Assembly (NCBI RefSeq): GCF_010093815.1
Contig: NW_022985564.1
Coordinates: 540,590-604,589, forward strand
Direction of reading: 5' to 3'
From: Pseudovirgaria hyperparasitica
Taxonomy: Eukaryota; Ascomycota; Dothideomycetes; Acrospermales; Acrospermaceae
DNA length: 64,000 bases
How positions within the stretch are numbered: the stretch's first letter is position 1; the number at the start of each line of letters is the position of its first letter. Below are positions 21,795 through 33,550 of this stretch, one piece after another. The translations under genes and the position numbers were made by a program. Below the pieces are notes generated by a model. The model did no database searches and was not told the origin of the DNA. It saw nothing but the letters and a program-made list of their open reading frames with translations.

Positions 21795-23966
21795 TTACGC
21801 CTGAGGCCCAATGTATTTATCACACCACCCCTTCACCCGCTTCACAAGATCTATCCAATGCTTCTGCTCGCCAAACGCATGCGGCTCCCTTGGGTACGTC
21901 ACAAATGTATGCTCCAATCCATAACTCTCCAGCGCTCTCCTCATGCCCCAGGCTTGCGTGATTGGACATCTCTCGTCCTTCTCACCATGCAGCATCAACA
22001 TTGGTGGCAAGCCCCTGTTCCACATTCCCTTCCCCCTTTGCATCGCGCCGTCAAACTCCCACAACGCACTCCCACTCCTACTTGTGACGTCCTCCTTACT
22101 ACTTCGCCATGGCGTAACCCCCGCTAGTTCCGACTCAATCGACGCGCCCAGATCAGATGTCAACGCCATTGCATCCCAGTCTGTGATCCCTGCACCTGGT
22201 ATACACGCTTTCCACATCCACTTCCTCTCAAAGCCTTCCTCTTTGAGATTGTTGTTGCGTACAGCGCATAGGTAGCTGAGGAATCCGCCCTGGCTCCATC
22301 CGCCGACGACCAGCTTGTGCGCATCCGCGTAGCCGGAGTCGATGGCGCATTGGGTCACAGCAATGATGTCGGGATACTCGTATTGTCCCATGCCGCCGCA
22401 AGCATATTGTGCGAAGCGGGCGCCGTAGGAAGAGGAGCCGCGGTAGTTTATGAGAAGGATCGCGTAGCCATGGTGCAGAAGGTATGGGGCAATGTAGTAG
22501 TAGTAGGCGTTGAAGCGGTCGGTGTTGCGGTCTGTTGGGCCACCGTGGGGGAGAACAATGGTTGGGAGAGCGTGTGTTGGTGTACCGTCGCTAGTGGTGT
22601 GCTGCGCCGGGGTAAGGAAGATGCCGTCGAGAGACTCTTTGCGGTCGAATGAGCGGGTTTTGATAACAGTGAATGTTCCAAAGCGCTTGGAGACGAAAAG
22701 TGAGCCGTGTTTTGATAGAGATACTGGTGACGAAGGTGAGGCTCTGGCTGCAGAGGCCATATCAGCGTTCGGAATAGCTGTGTACATTGCTGTGTACACT
22801 TCAGAAGGTGTGTTGATATCGGACTTAACAAAGGCGAGAATGGTCTTTCCTGTAGTTGAATCGAAGGCCACATCCCATTCTTTGATATCATTCTGGTACG
22901 ATAGCATAGTTACACCCCCAAACAGCTCGAAACACGTATCGAGAGCACGTTGTGTTCGGACCACAATAGTATCTCTATTAATGATCTTTGACTCAGCTGC
23001 GTCATCGACCTCACCATACGCCATGTGCTGGGGCTCCGTTTTGCCTCTTACGTCTACCTTATATAGCGCCGTCGCCGCAAGGTTTCCACTGGGGAACGAA
23101 GTAATGAAGTGGAGCATCCCATGGGATTCCCACGACAGGCTCTTGATCTGCGTATCACAAGTACAGAGACGTTCCAAGCCGATTCCTTCTTTGCTCATGA
23201 TGCAAATTTCACTCCCGTAGATGAACTCGTGTTCCAGGTACGGCGTACGTGCAGTCCATATTGCCAGGGACTGACTGTCTGGGCTCCAGCAAACACCCAG
23301 AACGTGATGATTCTTAATCCTGGCAGCCTCGTGTACATCAAAATTGAGCACTGTAATCTCTCCAGTCGCGATGTCAAGCAGCCGCACTTTGTTAAAAGCC
23401 AATTGCTGCCCCCAGACTGCCGCATCATCCTTCATTTCCTCTCTTTCCTTTTCTTCCTTCGTCTTCTCGTCTGCACTAACAAACGCGATGCTTGTTCCAT
23501 CCGGACTCCATTGAAGAGCCACGATTTGGCGCTCGTTCTCGGTATTTGCAGCTGAGCCTGGAATAGCCTCCCCTCCATCTTCGATTGGAAGAATATAGAT
23601 GGCACAGCTCTTTCCTGGCCTCGCGCGGTCAGAAAGGAAGGCAATACTCTTTCCATCGGGACTCCAGTGTGGCTCGAAGTCATTATACAGTCCAGAGGTC
23701 AGCTGACGAGTGGAATCCTTCTTGTCTGTGGCTGCCAGCCAAAGAGTAGAGCGAGGATGTTCACCCGTACGATGGCCCCACTCCAACGTAGTGCAGTAGG
23801 CAACTTGTGAGGTATTAGGAGAGACTTTAGGTGTTTTTGGAACCTGGAGGTTCATAAGGTTGTCTATGAGCTCGTTATCTGCAATCGAACCCATGCTTGC
23901 AGCAATCGAAGTCACTCCGGGAGATGCAGACTGGATAGGATTTCTGTTGACATAGTTTACTGTCAT
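21795..23966 (-). CDS. Prolyl-oligopeptidase family (S9) serine peptidase
   Basis: Single exon, 723 aa. The N-terminal two thirds form a WD40-like/PD40 propeller, visible as repeated SPDGKSIAFLSDR, SPDGTSIAFVSAD and SPDSQSLAIW blocks. The C-terminal alpha/beta-hydrolase domain holds the nucleophile motif GWSQGG (Ser about 558), the acid in HGEKDERCP (Asp about 664) and His in PREPHAF (about 696). The oxyanion block HGGPTDRN is also present. The layout matches acylaminoacyl-peptidase and DPP-V-like enzymes. There is no obvious signal peptide, so a cytosolic acyl-peptide hydrolase or dipeptidyl-peptidase role is more likely than secretion; the choice between these needs a tree. Catalytic residues are all present, so the enzyme should be active. 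Confidence 0.9.
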   Translation of the reverse strand: MTVNYVNRNPIQSASPGVTSIAASMGSIADNELIDNLMNLQVPKTPKVSPNTSQVAYCTTLEWGHRTGEHPRSTLWLAATDKKDSTRQLTSGLYNDFEPHWSPDGKSIAFLSDRARPGKSCAIYILPIEDGGEAIPGSAANTENERQIVALQWSPDGTSIAFVSADEKTKEEKEREEMKDDAAVWGQQLAFNKVRLLDIATGEITVLNFDVHEAARIKNHHVLGVCWSPDSQSLAIWTARTPYLEHEFIYGSEICIMSKEGIGLERLCTCDTQIKSLSWESHGMLHFITSFPSGNLAATALYKVDVRGKTEPQHMAYGEVDDAAESKIINRDTIVVRTQRALDTCFELFGGVTMLSYQNDIKEWDVAFDSTTGKTILAFVKSDINTPSEVYTAMYTAIPNADMASAARASPSSPVSLSKHGSLFVSKRFGTFTVIKTRSFDRKESLDGIFLTPAQHTTSDGTPTHALPTIVLPHGGPTDRNTDRFNAYYYYIAPYLLHHGYAILLINYRGSSSYGARFAQYACGGMGQYEYPDIIAVTQCAIDSGYADAHKLVVGGWSQGGFLSYLCAVRNNNLKEEGFERKWMWKACIPGAGITDWDAMALTSDLGASIESELAGVTPWRSSKEDVTSRSGSALWEFDGAMQRGKGMWNRGLPPMLMLHGEKDERCPITQAWGMRRALESYGLEHTFVTYPREPHAFGEQKHWIDLVKRVKGWCDKYIGPQA

Positions 23967-24232
23967 TTCTATTTATTCTCTGTTGTTTGCGTGACACATG
24001 GAGAAGTTGAAAGCTGACAAGGTCTGTTAGATTGGGGGCTAGTGCTGTTGACGAGAAGTCGACGTTCCATTATGGTTTTAGTGTGGCACAGCTCTACCAA
24101 TGACAGATCTGTGACGGGACGCCTACGCCGATCCATGCCGAACAACATCGAACATAACCCATACGAGCCTTCATCCAGTCTACATAACATCTATCAACAT
24201 TCTCTTGGGATCAACTGTCTCTCTTCCCCAGC

Positions 24233-25240
24233 TCACAGCGCAGCAGGATCGATCTGTTCGCCAGCGTCATCACAGTATAGCGGATTGCTGCCCAAGACTT
24301 GCGCGCATGCGGACATGCCATCAACCGAGAGATAGTGACCGAACCCTCCGTCTGGCGCGGCTTTGACGAATGTTGACTCGAGATCGAATGTCGATCCGGG
24401 ACCCAGTGTGACGTTGCCTGTCCGAAGCTGTGGATTTGCAGTTGCATTGTTCAAGTAATAGGTATTGAGAATACATTTGCCTTTATTCGTGATCGGCTCT
24501 TGAGTATTCAGTAGTACTGGCTGGTTCATGACTCTCTTCAGTTGTGCCAGTGTATACTTTGGCCGGGCAGCGGAGGTAAAGACCATGTCCGCCAGTTCGA
24601 GCTCAACACCTGGACCGGAGAGAGGGTTTGGCAGTATGGCGACTTTGGAATTTGCTGACATAACTCCATTTATATCAGTCTGGTAAGCCCCGTCAGTGGG
24701 TTTGAAATTGCCAATACCAAGAGTAGTGCCCCCGAAAAGAGTCGACACAAGAGCTGGCACAAGGCCGCCGAGTGGTGGCGAAGAATCCGTCGCCCCAATG
24801 ACGCCGGCGGTGTCGGCTTGCAGAGGCGTCCTGCTCCCATCCTTGCTAACATAAAGCGCAGAAACACTGGCTTGGAACAGAGCGCCCCAGATTTGGAGTA
24901 CATCTAGTCTGATGTCATCATTCCAACCGCTTTGCACCAGGACCGGGTGTAAATCGTTGCCTTGGAATCCAGGAAGCTCGCTTGCAGGAACGTCAAGAAG
25001 GCTCAAGCCAGTGACGAGCGGATTAGATTTCTGTACGGCTCTAAGAACAGCAGACTTCGAGATTGGTACAATGAACCATGCTAAAAGATGCATTAGCGCA
25101 ATTCCATGAATGGTGAGCAACCTACTATCATTAGCTGTCATTGTTCGCAAGTTTGGATTCCAACTAGCGAGCTGGTTTGTACATTGAGCAGTAGTCTGTC
25201 CAATGGTGCCGATGATGGCCATGATAGCGGAGAAACGCAT
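24233..25240 (-). CDS. Secreted protein of unknown function
   Basis: Two exons (25240-25126, 25080-24233) with a 45-nt intron (GTAGGT to TTTTAG) give 320 aa. An ATG eight codons upstream is also possible. The N-terminus MRFSAIMAIIGTIGQTTAQC looks like a signal peptide. The mature part begins with a hydrophobic TWFIVPISKSAVLRAV and has blocks LHPVLVQSGWNDDIR and NPLSGPGVELELADMVF, then a Cys-containing C-terminus ending near CDDAGEQIDPAAL. N-glycosylation sites occur (NAT, NVT). The arrangement recalls fungal secreted beta-barrel proteins distantly like acetoacetate decarboxylase, but that is only an impression. No catalytic residues can be assigned. Confidence 0.7.
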   Translation of the reverse strand: MRFSAIMAIIGTIGQTTAQCTNQLASWNPNLRTMTANDSRLLTIHGIALMHLLAWFIVPISKSAVLRAVQKSNPLVTGLSLLDVPASELPGFQGNDLHPVLVQSGWNDDIRLDVLQIWGALFQASVSALYVSKDGSRTPLQADTAGVIGATDSSPPLGGLVPALVSTLFGGTTLGIGNFKPTDGAYQTDINGVMSANSKVAILPNPLSGPGVELELADMVFTSAARPKYTLAQLKRVMNQPVLLNTQEPITNKGKCILNTYYLNNATANPQLRTGNVTLGPGSTFDLESTFVKAAPDGGFGHYLSVDGMSACAQVLGSNPLYCDDAGEQIDPAAL

Positions 25241-26414
25241 TTTAATAACAAGCCCTAGGTGCATTCTAATAAATGGCTCTAGGCGAATGGTGTTGAGGAA
25301 CGAAGGATAACAAGAAATATTCGAGGATATAGGAACGTATTAAAGAAACTGATGGATCAGAAAAGATGGCCAAGAGGTTGGCATTTCGAGACAAGGCCAC
25401 ACACGATGCGTAGGAAGTATATGCCCCCTATACCGATCGAACCTTCCAATAGACAACATAAGGCGAGAGTGATACACATATATGGCGCCACCAAACACAT
25501 TATGGATCACACGTGCACCACTATACCGCAAACTAGGAAGCTGCATACTGATGGATTTCAGCTGAGGGCACGCAGGAGCTTCCGACGTCTGGGACCAGCT
25601 ATGGTCATTGGTTTCGTGATACGGTTCTGTCTTCAGATCTGAATCGATCATTACGAAGCGCGAGTGATATTTCTCAGCGTTAAATTTGACGGCAGTGTCA
25701 ACACTTGATATGCAGGTGGCGTTTGTTGTGTTACTATGGATGTTGCCGGACGAAGACGAGGCTGCTGATGCAATTTAACCTTAGCCTCCACACGGAACGA
25801 ACAGTTCCGAGTGTCTTCACTAGATGAATGATTCTTCTCGATCCAGGAGATTGATGTATTCTCTCTACGATGATGATGGTGTTGATGCTACCTCGAGCCT
25901 GCAACTATACGCGAACTTCGACTGCTGATGAACTTATATACCATTAATGCATGATACAAAACATCTGCATGTTGCCATATCAATATGGCAAAATCACATT
26001 TAGATTCGTCCTTCAAAGAATGTCTCGTCTAAGGTTCCATTCGGTAAAGAAGCCGTTGATCTAACTGGGCACAGGCATTCGAACCGAAGACAAAAGGGTC
26101 CAGCCTTCTTTCACGTAGTACACATTACGATCCATAGGTGTTCGTCCAATGATGTGTCAGCTGCCTCACGAATCTTTCAGCTTTGGGTATATTCCAATTT
26201 CAGAATATGCGCGAGTCCTGTTATATCCTATAAGGTACATTGGCGCTCCTTGTCCTCCCTCGGAATCTCTCCGACTCAGAGAGGTGTATCACGTCGTATG
26301 CGAAGCTGCACAGAGGAAGATCGGTTTGGAAGCTCCTCCGGTCTCCGTTACATAAGACTGAACCCCCTGGACATTCAATGTAGGCTTTGATGCCCCAATG
26401 TAGTGTTCTAGAAC
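25241..26414. other. Intergenic region
   Basis: Contains the promoter side of the secreted-protein gene. A short plus-strand frame at 26149-26355 is not recognised. No repeat or RNA gene was seen. Confidence 0.35.
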
Positions 26415-27480
26415 ATGGTCTCAAGACGAATGTCTTATCCAGAGCTCATTTTCGATTCGGCACATCTTACTGAAGAAGACAGCGATACGAATGCATTCCA
26501 AATCGTCGACCGAATGACTTGCCCAACCGGAGCCCCCTTATGTCGCCTTGCTCCCTTTGAACTCAATAAACAATGTGAGGATCCATGGCAATCACTACGT
26601 TGGAGCATGGCGAAGCGATATTATTTTCACACGACGATTATTGTTGCTGGCCCCTTCATGCTCACTGATGGAATCAATGTACAACTTCAACGTATTTTTC
26701 AAGGATATCACATCCAAAACAAAATGCCATTCCTATTGGAGCTGCCTCGATTGATGAAACTGATGTTAGTATGGTCACGAGACGGATTATTTGATCTGAC
26801 TAGTAGAAGACAGCTTATCGGAGCAGTCGCTGATGAACGTTGTACGAGGATATATCATATCCTGAAGGATTCTCGCGCGCTTACATCGTGTGGTGGATGA
26901 CAGTACCAGTATTCTTGGCCTCAACTTCTTCTACTACCATATTCTTCATATTGGCCAGGATCGATGCTGTCGACACGACTGCGTACATCACAAGAGCAAG
27001 GAAATCTTGAATTCCTATGGCAATAATAGCTTTGCTTATAATGAGGACTTTCGGGACGAAGTTGGAGAAGCACCTTTTAAAACAAAGCGGTGAGGCACAC
27101 TCGTGTACTACCGCATCTATCTAAAAAGTTTCGTGCGCTACAATCGACGATGCATCAGTGTGCCCTTGCAAGGCGGAGCGAAAGACATTCACCACATATC
27201 GGCGAACCTCCGCTTTCCAAAACATAACAAGACTTGATGCCCGGCTTACGGTAGATCATCAGGAACATGGCAAGTATAACCGTCGAATTGCGCTTCCATC
27301 GACGATGAACCACCTGATCGGACTGGCTTGGCGTGAGTTTACGCCATGGACTGTCACCACTTGCATAAGGACGTTGTACAATTCAACAACTCTTAGAATT
27401 TATGGCTCGCCAAACTACGCCGAGCCATCAATTTCTGGAAGCTCTCTGATCAGACATCCAGTAGCTAGCTTGCATCGAGA
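26415..27480 (+). pseudogene. Decayed coding stretch, possibly cytochrome P450
   Basis: The longest open piece (26415-26900) and a later one (27158-27616) read like parts of a fungal P450 in the right order: a hydrophobic start, TDGINVQLQRIFQGYHIQNK and MPFLLELP, then FTPWTVTTCIRTLYNSTTLR followed by IYGSPNYAE, which resembles the segment ending in the G-x-P block. The pieces lie in different frames with stops between, and I could not join them with introns. The haem-binding Cys loop is not visible downstream. The P450 reading is weak; the decayed state is better supported. It might instead be an unusual multi-exon gene. Confidence 0.27.
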
Positions 27481-28765
27481 TCCAGCTCCAGCCATTTCGT
27501 ATGCCTCACACGGTTATTTTGACATATCTACAACAGAGGTTCTGTTGTACGACGGTGGTGTTGCTACAGGCTTGCGCTCAAATGTTGCACAGGATACTGC
27601 TCCTCGCCACCAATAGCTTGTCGTTGGAATCGGTGATCTCCATACACTTCCATCTCATGTTGGTCCGTCGGACTTCGGTGGACGGTCTTATATGACTCGA
27701 GCAGCAACAAGAAACTATTATACGAACTTACACATTACAGATCACAAAACATACCACCGCTCACAAGCAGGTGGTCCATTGCACGAGAAATACGGGTATG
27801 GTTGCTTATTGTATCAAGTATCACAACGTCTCAACTACTCAGGTTTCTCATCCAACGTATTACGATTAAGTACAATCCTTTCTCGTGGGGTTTTCCTGTT
27901 GAAACTATCAGGGGACGAAGCACATGGTACCCGAGCCAGAAGCATACGCTGTAAGCTATCACCCTTATCCTACACCCTCTCAACGACTCCTCACAGCCAC
28001 AAAAAACGAAGCAATCGAACACGAAGACTTCGAACTTACGAACGATCGCGATCGACTGCGGTTCCTAAACTATCATACCTCGCAACCATGCAGTTTTGCT
28101 CTTGTGAACTGTAATTTATCTCTCTTCCAAACTCTGTGTCGCCAATCCTTACGCGATGCTTATGAAGCTATATAGTTTCTGTATCAGCTTTTGGGCTCTC
28201 GATAAATGATATAATCTGCAGCGCAGAAGCAACGTGTGCACATTTTTAGTGTAATATAACATGTCCAAGGCTACGCAAGAGGCAACTGGTTTCTAGGACT
28301 GCTGCTCCAAACCAGACGCAGTTCATGACTACAAGGGGGACATATGGAAATGGATGGAGTACGTGCACTTCCCCGGTTCGGCTTGCGCTGGAGACAGTAG
28401 TTGGGTAATATGAGTTCTTTCTTTTAAGTCAAGATTCTGCCACATTCTGTGAATAGGTGCAATTCTCCCCGTCAAGCTATCACTAATCGTACCTGCAGTG
28501 GCAGCTAGTCTCACCGTCACCATAAAGCCGCGACTATGTCATACACTCTTTTGACCTAATACTAGCCGCGGACTCAGTCATGTCATGGCTAGACTCAGCG
28601 CTCAAAGATGACTGCCTGTCCGAAAGACCAATAGTCATACAGGGTATCAGCCCAGAAACAAGTCAGCAGGATACGCCATGCCATGCAAATCCCGGCACAT
28701 ATGAACAAACAATGTTAATGTCAAATAATACATAGAGTCTCCTCTTTAGAAAAAGAGAGGTACAA
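27481..28765. other. Intergenic or relic region
   Basis: Frames on the plus strand (27692-28114, 27924-28175) have no recognisable domain and may belong to the decayed stretch to the left. The part from 28250 to 28765 shows nothing of note. Confidence 0.3.
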
Positions 28766-31677
28766 TCAATAATTGTCCCAGACTTGTTCGGCGAGAGCTC
28801 GCTCGGCCCTGTACGAGCATGTCAGTCTCAGCTAGTTTGCACCGCGGTCGAGTGACTTACACGACACCGTTGCCAGAGAGGCCTTTCCGGGGCACAACTC
28901 CAGAGTTGCGCGGAATTTCTGGCTGATCAGGGTCAACCATTTTGCGCTCTTTGTGCTGACTGCGCATATTTGTACGGCGTTGAGCTGCCGGCTGCTTGTT
29001 CTTGGAAGAAATTGCTACACCCGATCGCTTCTTCCGTGGCGGACTGTCTTGAATAATGATTGGGTCCTCTGAGTTGCCATTGCGGATGCCTTCATTCCGA
29101 GCGGGGCTCTGCCTCGTGGCTCCCGATCTATACTCACGGGGCGTTATGAATGGTTCTTTCAGACGCACAGACGCGTGCCGGCCAGTATTTTGGCTCTGTC
29201 CGCTAAGCAAACGACGACTCTGGGAAGCCTGACAATTAGTATGAATGCGTTTCTCATTCTGATTGGTCATATATTGACGATGAGACTCATGCGCAGGACG
29301 ATAGTCACTTGGAGACATCAGTCGACGTGCCTCTTGCTCGAGCTCCTGAGGAGACTGAACATAATCACTTGGAGACATAAGTCGTCGTGCTGCTTGCTCA
29401 AGTGATCGTGTTGACGGAGTCTCTTCACCATGGATCTGTCCAGGTTCAGTGTAATAATCAGAATGATTCGGCCTATAGCGGCTTTGTGTCCGCGGACTCT
29501 CTGCAATCAAAGGTATGTAACTTTCATCATAATCTGGGACTAGTCCAGGCTTCTGGGGTACGATTTGGCGAGCCTGTATCTGTCCTGTTCGAGATGTTCT
29601 TACGTTGCTAGATATTAGACCTTTGTTTGTCACGTACTGAGGGGCTTTGCTTCGCCCAACATAGTAGTCTTGATGCGATTCATGAAATTGTTGGTTGGTA
29701 TGAGCCTCGTTTGGGATCGATTGCTGTTCTCGATGTGAATGCAGAGTCCGTCTGGACCCACTATGTTCGTGTCCATAAGCGTCTCTGCCTGGGCCATGTA
29801 ATAGCTGTGGCTCCACGGAGGTTGGCATCTTAGCTGCAAGTCGAAGATCACGCATTGACTCGTGCGCGTCTGTATCTTCAATGGATGGAATAGGCATGTC
29901 ATGATCCTTGATAGAGTCATCATCTCGCACATGGGAGTACTGGCTGCCTGCAATCCGGTCTGATACCAGGGCGCGCCGATGCTGCGGCTTATATTCACGT
30001 GATGGTCTGCTGTGATGAATTGGGGGCTCTGCATACTTGCTTGCGACTGGGTAATCTGCGTCTGTATGCTGTCTTCGCAGTATGACAGGGTCAGTGACCA
30101 TCATATTGGGACGCCTGTATACCACGTTTGTATTCGACTAGTGAATGTTAGGTTGAGTCAACACGGGTGCGCACTTGCTTGCAGGTAGCATGAACAGGAA
30201 AACCTACCGCCGGAACTGAGGGGAGAAGACGACCCTCAACGTATCTGCTATTAGGCTTCAGTTGATATCTCAGTGGAGCGCGAGGCTGATAAACTTACTC
30301 TCGAACATAGACAACCTCTCGTATTGGTTCCGCATACGCTGACGGATACGCTGTAGTCGGGGTCTCATATACTGAAGGGACATAGTCCTTTCGGTCTGTA
30401 TACTGCACAATTGACGGTCCAGGCTGATGGGGGCGAGTTCTGACTGTTCGGCCGTTCGTCACCGGACGCATATAAGATATATCAGGCTTTTGTGAGGATG
30501 GTACTACCACTATACGTCTGCGAGCTCGAAAGGAACGCGAATTTCCTGTATAGAAATCTTGCGGGTAATCTTCAGGTTGCAGATCATGCGCAGCAGCTTG
30601 TCTGGATACGATCTCAAGACTATGCCCTCTAGCGTGGCCATTGACGGATTCGTCGGCACTATCGTCGTCGTCATCGTCGTCATCATCATCATTATCAGAA
30701 TCGATAACAATAGTCTCGCGAAAGATGTCCTCGAATTCAGATTCGCCATCATCAATTTCGCCCCGCCACTCCATAAGTTGGTCTAGACACGGCTGTTCAA
30801 CTTTAGCTCGGGCTTCGAGATACGTACCAGATTTGAGCAGTTTATCATAATCGGTGTAGACGTGGCGGATATGAGCAATGACTGCCAATTGTACGCGTCG
30901 TGGAAGCGAAAGCTCTTGTGCATTACCGACTCGTTTGGTGCCCTGTCAGCGTAAGCTCAATCGACCCACGGCAGCTTCGTGATTATTATACTTTTCGAAA
31001 AGCATGTTGGACAATCTCGCCGAGATCTTTGTCGGGGATTTTTGGGAAAAGATCTCGGATCGCAGATCTGACTTGTGTCTTCGTGTCGTCCTCAGAGCCC
31101 TTCCCCTGGTCCAAGCCTAAACGCTTGCTGTGACCCGCAAGACTTCTGGCAAGGCGAGACGTGGCGAGAACATCCAAGTCTTTCCGATACTGACCTCCTC
31201 GGATACTATATCCTAGCCAGTCGCAAGCCTGATCCACAACGGCGTTTGGGAAATGATAACCAACACGATGTAGATGATGGGAGATCTTCTCAGGGTCCGT
31301 TGAGGCCTTGTTTTTCGGAGTGGCCTAAGACACGTAAGGAAAAAGTAGCATCAAGGAATGAAATGACAAACAGAGACAATGTGAACAACGAGGCTACGCT
31401 TCCGACATAGCTCTTTGCAAAACTCGGATAGCTCCGGAATTCCTGCTGGGACAAATGTGTACCCTTCAGGAGATTGCGCATCATATGATACCTGGTCAAC
31501 GACTTGTTAGAAGGGGAAACGTCGTCCAGATGTGAGACCAACAGCGGAGCGCAGCTTCTTCTTCTCTGCTGTCACAGACTCCAAGACAACCTTGTATGGT
31601 TTCTTTTTGCGATGTTCAACGCGACTAGGGGCTCGCGCTGAGCGCGCAGCCAGACCGCGACGCTCTACGAGCACCAT
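28766..31677 (-). CDS. DUF2293 protein
   Basis: Seven exons (31677-31543, 31491-31372, 31324-30992, 30942-30299, 30244-30208, 30137-28861, 28808-28766) give 862 aa; all phases agree. The exon 1 and 2 donors (GTTGGT, GTTTGT) are weak; they were chosen because they restore EGYTFVPAGIPELSEFC and HIVSATPKNKASTDPEKISH. The DUF2293 domain spans roughly residues 130-235: DTKTQVRSAIRDLFPKIPD, HAFRKGTKRVGNAQELSLPR, VQLAVIAHIRHVYTDYDKLL. A run of ten or more Asp follows, then a long disordered, Tyr/Arg/Ser-rich region carrying repeats EQAARRLMSPSDY and EQEARRLMSPSDY. A basic block PPRKKRSGVAISSKNK could be a nuclear signal. The last small exon ends AEQVWDNY, because an apparent stop TAA at 28859-28857 lies inside a GTAAGT donor. 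The function of the family is unknown. Confidence 0.82.
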
Positions 31678-32077
31678 GCCAGCCGCTGCTACTTCTCCTC
31701 CTCCCAACAATCCACTAGATGCCAGCTGAAGTCAAACCAGGCCTGGTAGGATGTACTAGTCATTAGTGTTGCAATACGTGTCTACAAATGTGATACAGGC
31801 ACTCCGGGACGAATAACCATGCCAAAGCAGTCGTTGTTGTGCCAGCCAGTGACTCTTCACTTAGAGATCCAGTGACAAGGGCTATTCCTGGAAAGTGCAA
31901 ATGACAGATGCCGATGCAGATGATGGACTGGTCAGGTCAAGTGTGTACGCGTCGAGACATCGGCGTCGGCTCCACGGGCCGGCTCCGGAAAAACCTGCAT
32001 TGCCGGTACCTAAGCGTCGAATACATGCCTTTATCATAGTCGCTGATTCAACAAACACTGTGACACTACTTGGATCC
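31678..32077. promoter_or_regulatory. Divergent promoter region (DUF2293 / DUF1763)
   Basis: 400 nt between divergent genes. The frame of the DUF1763 gene is open upstream to an ATG at 31895, so part of this stretch could be coding, but the peptide there lacks conservation-like features and I treat it as leader. Confidence 0.45.
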
Positions 32078-32655
32078 ATGCCAGATAAGATTGTTGCGGC
32101 ATACCGGAATCTCTTTAGGCATTCGCTGCGAGCAGTGCAGTTCTCGAAGCCTGCCCGATACATCTACCGCGATAGACTGCGGGAAGCGTTCAGAGATGGC
32201 GACCCTGCTGATTTTGATCAGTCAAAAATCGACAACACAGTGGAATTCTTGAAGGCTGCGACGCACGACACTGGACTGGAACACAAGATAGTAAAGAATC
32301 TTTGCAAGGTGTGGTGGGGCCAGGCATCCCGTTATCAAAGTTGCGCAGAGTAAGCCCACCATCCGGACACTCTGTCAGGAGGTTGCTTATATTGTACAGC
32401 CCGGTGCCATTTATACATCGCACTAAGCTGAATGCCTTCGAGCACTACGACCACAACATCAGAATGCTTAACGAAAGCTTGGGTCTATGCATTCCTACAA
32501 CAAAGCACTGGCAGCTTCTTCGATGGCGACAGGCGTCAGAGATAGTGACACCTAAGTCAGTACAAGGAAAGAAGTCACTACTCTTGAAGACACACTGGGA
32601 ACCTTATCCAGAACTTGTCATGGATACACATGGCAGTACAACGTTTGATCATTAA
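32078..32655 (+). CDS. DUF1763 / LYR-like small protein
   Basis: Two exons (32078-32310, 32379-32655) give 169 aa. The ATG at 32078 (MPDKIVAAYRNLFRHSLRAV) was chosen because the LYR-like helix begins right after it; an upstream in-frame ATG at 31895 would add 61 residues. Helix blocks are QFSKPARYIYRDRLREAFR, DNTVEFLKAATHDTGLEHK and, after the intron, NAFEHYDHNIRMLNESLGLC. The intron (donor GTGGTG, a weak one) was set by phase. LYR-like proteins are usually mitochondrial and help assemble respiratory or iron-sulfur complexes through the acyl-carrier protein; this role is inferred from the family, and DUF1763 itself is uncharacterised. The C-terminal 45 residues are basic and not conserved-looking. 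Confidence 0.68.
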
Positions 32656-32715
32656 TTTGATTAAAGAAGAAGAATCTACTACGAGCTACACGCTGATCCC
32701 CTTACACTGTTCTCC

Positions 32716-33165
32716 TCACGCGCCTTTCCTGTCACGAACGGTGTCCTGATCATCCTCTTCCTCTCCTGGAGCGCGATCAACTTCGGCTCCAGCTGATGCA
32801 AGCCGATCAAATGCCGAATTGTTATGGCGCATATGCTTTTCATAGCGATCATGTCCTTTGGCATCCGGCTCAGAAGGGTGGGTGTGTAAATTCTTGGTCT
32901 GCACGGTGGCTGGCAGCTGATCTCCTGTGCCGGTAATGACATCTGGGGCAGAGGTGCCAACGTCTTTGGTCGTGCGTGGGATATCGACGTTGTTCGAAGC
33001 GGCAGTGGCCTGGTCTGCTGCCTCTAGAGGGTTGCTAGAGTCTGTGTCTTGATAGGGGCGAGGGACTGATTTGATCAAGTTCATCTTGCCCGCATCACCT
33101 GGGATGGATGTGCCTGTTGCGGCCATATCGGAGAGGTCTCCGCCTTGATGAGGGTCTGGCGCCAT
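32716..33165 (-). CDS. Hypothetical hydrophilic protein
   Basis: An open frame of 149 codons from an ATG at 33165 (MAPDPHQGGDLSDMAATG) to a stop at 32716. The same frame is open upstream to 33369. The product is hydrophilic, Asp/Thr/Ala-rich and probably disordered, with a His/Arg stretch (GHDRYEKHMRHNNSAF) and an acidic C-terminus. There is no signal peptide or membrane segment. I do not recognise it. It is tail-to-tail with the DUF1763 gene (about 60 nt apart) and head-to-head with MOZART1, which fits a real gene in compact DNA. Confidence 0.45.
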   Translation of the reverse strand: MAPDPHQGGDLSDMAATGTSIPGDAGKMNLIKSVPRPYQDTDSSNPLEAADQATAASNNVDIPRTTKDVGTSAPDVITGTGDQLPATVQTKNLHTHPSEPDAKGHDRYEKHMRHNNSAFDRLASAGAEVDRAPGEEEDDQDTVRDRKGA

Positions 33166-33550
33166 GGTTCGGAGGTAGTGAAGTAGATTGTCTCTCAACA
33201 CAGGGCTCAATAATGTAGTCAAGTTCTGATGACGACTTATGCGATTGTTGTACATGAACGGAACACTGCCAGTTGACACAGCATCTATATATGCATAACG
33301 GCCACACGATTTACCCGATGACATCTGTTGACCCATAATTGCGGAGGACAATGTTGTCAATGCCGTCATGATGAATACAACAAATCACCTACACCCTGAC
33401 CTAACAATCCCAGCACACCTACGCTCCCCAGCAATTTCCACTGCTCCCTAGGGCCCCGCACCCGAAGCATCTCCGCGTTAACATCGACAACGCGTCGTCC
33501 CAAGGTACGCTCCGATCCCATGCTCTCGCAATCCTCTAGTCCTCATAACA

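Noticed and set aside
22510-23220. 236-codon plus-strand frame
   Set aside because: Antisense shadow of the S9 peptidase gene, whose catalytic motifs are intact on the minus strand.
32349-32378. GTAAGC-CAG intron in the DUF1763 gene
   Set aside because: It keeps the frame but would be only about 29 nt, too short for a fungal spliceosomal intron; the 68-nt intron 32311-32378 keeps the frame too.
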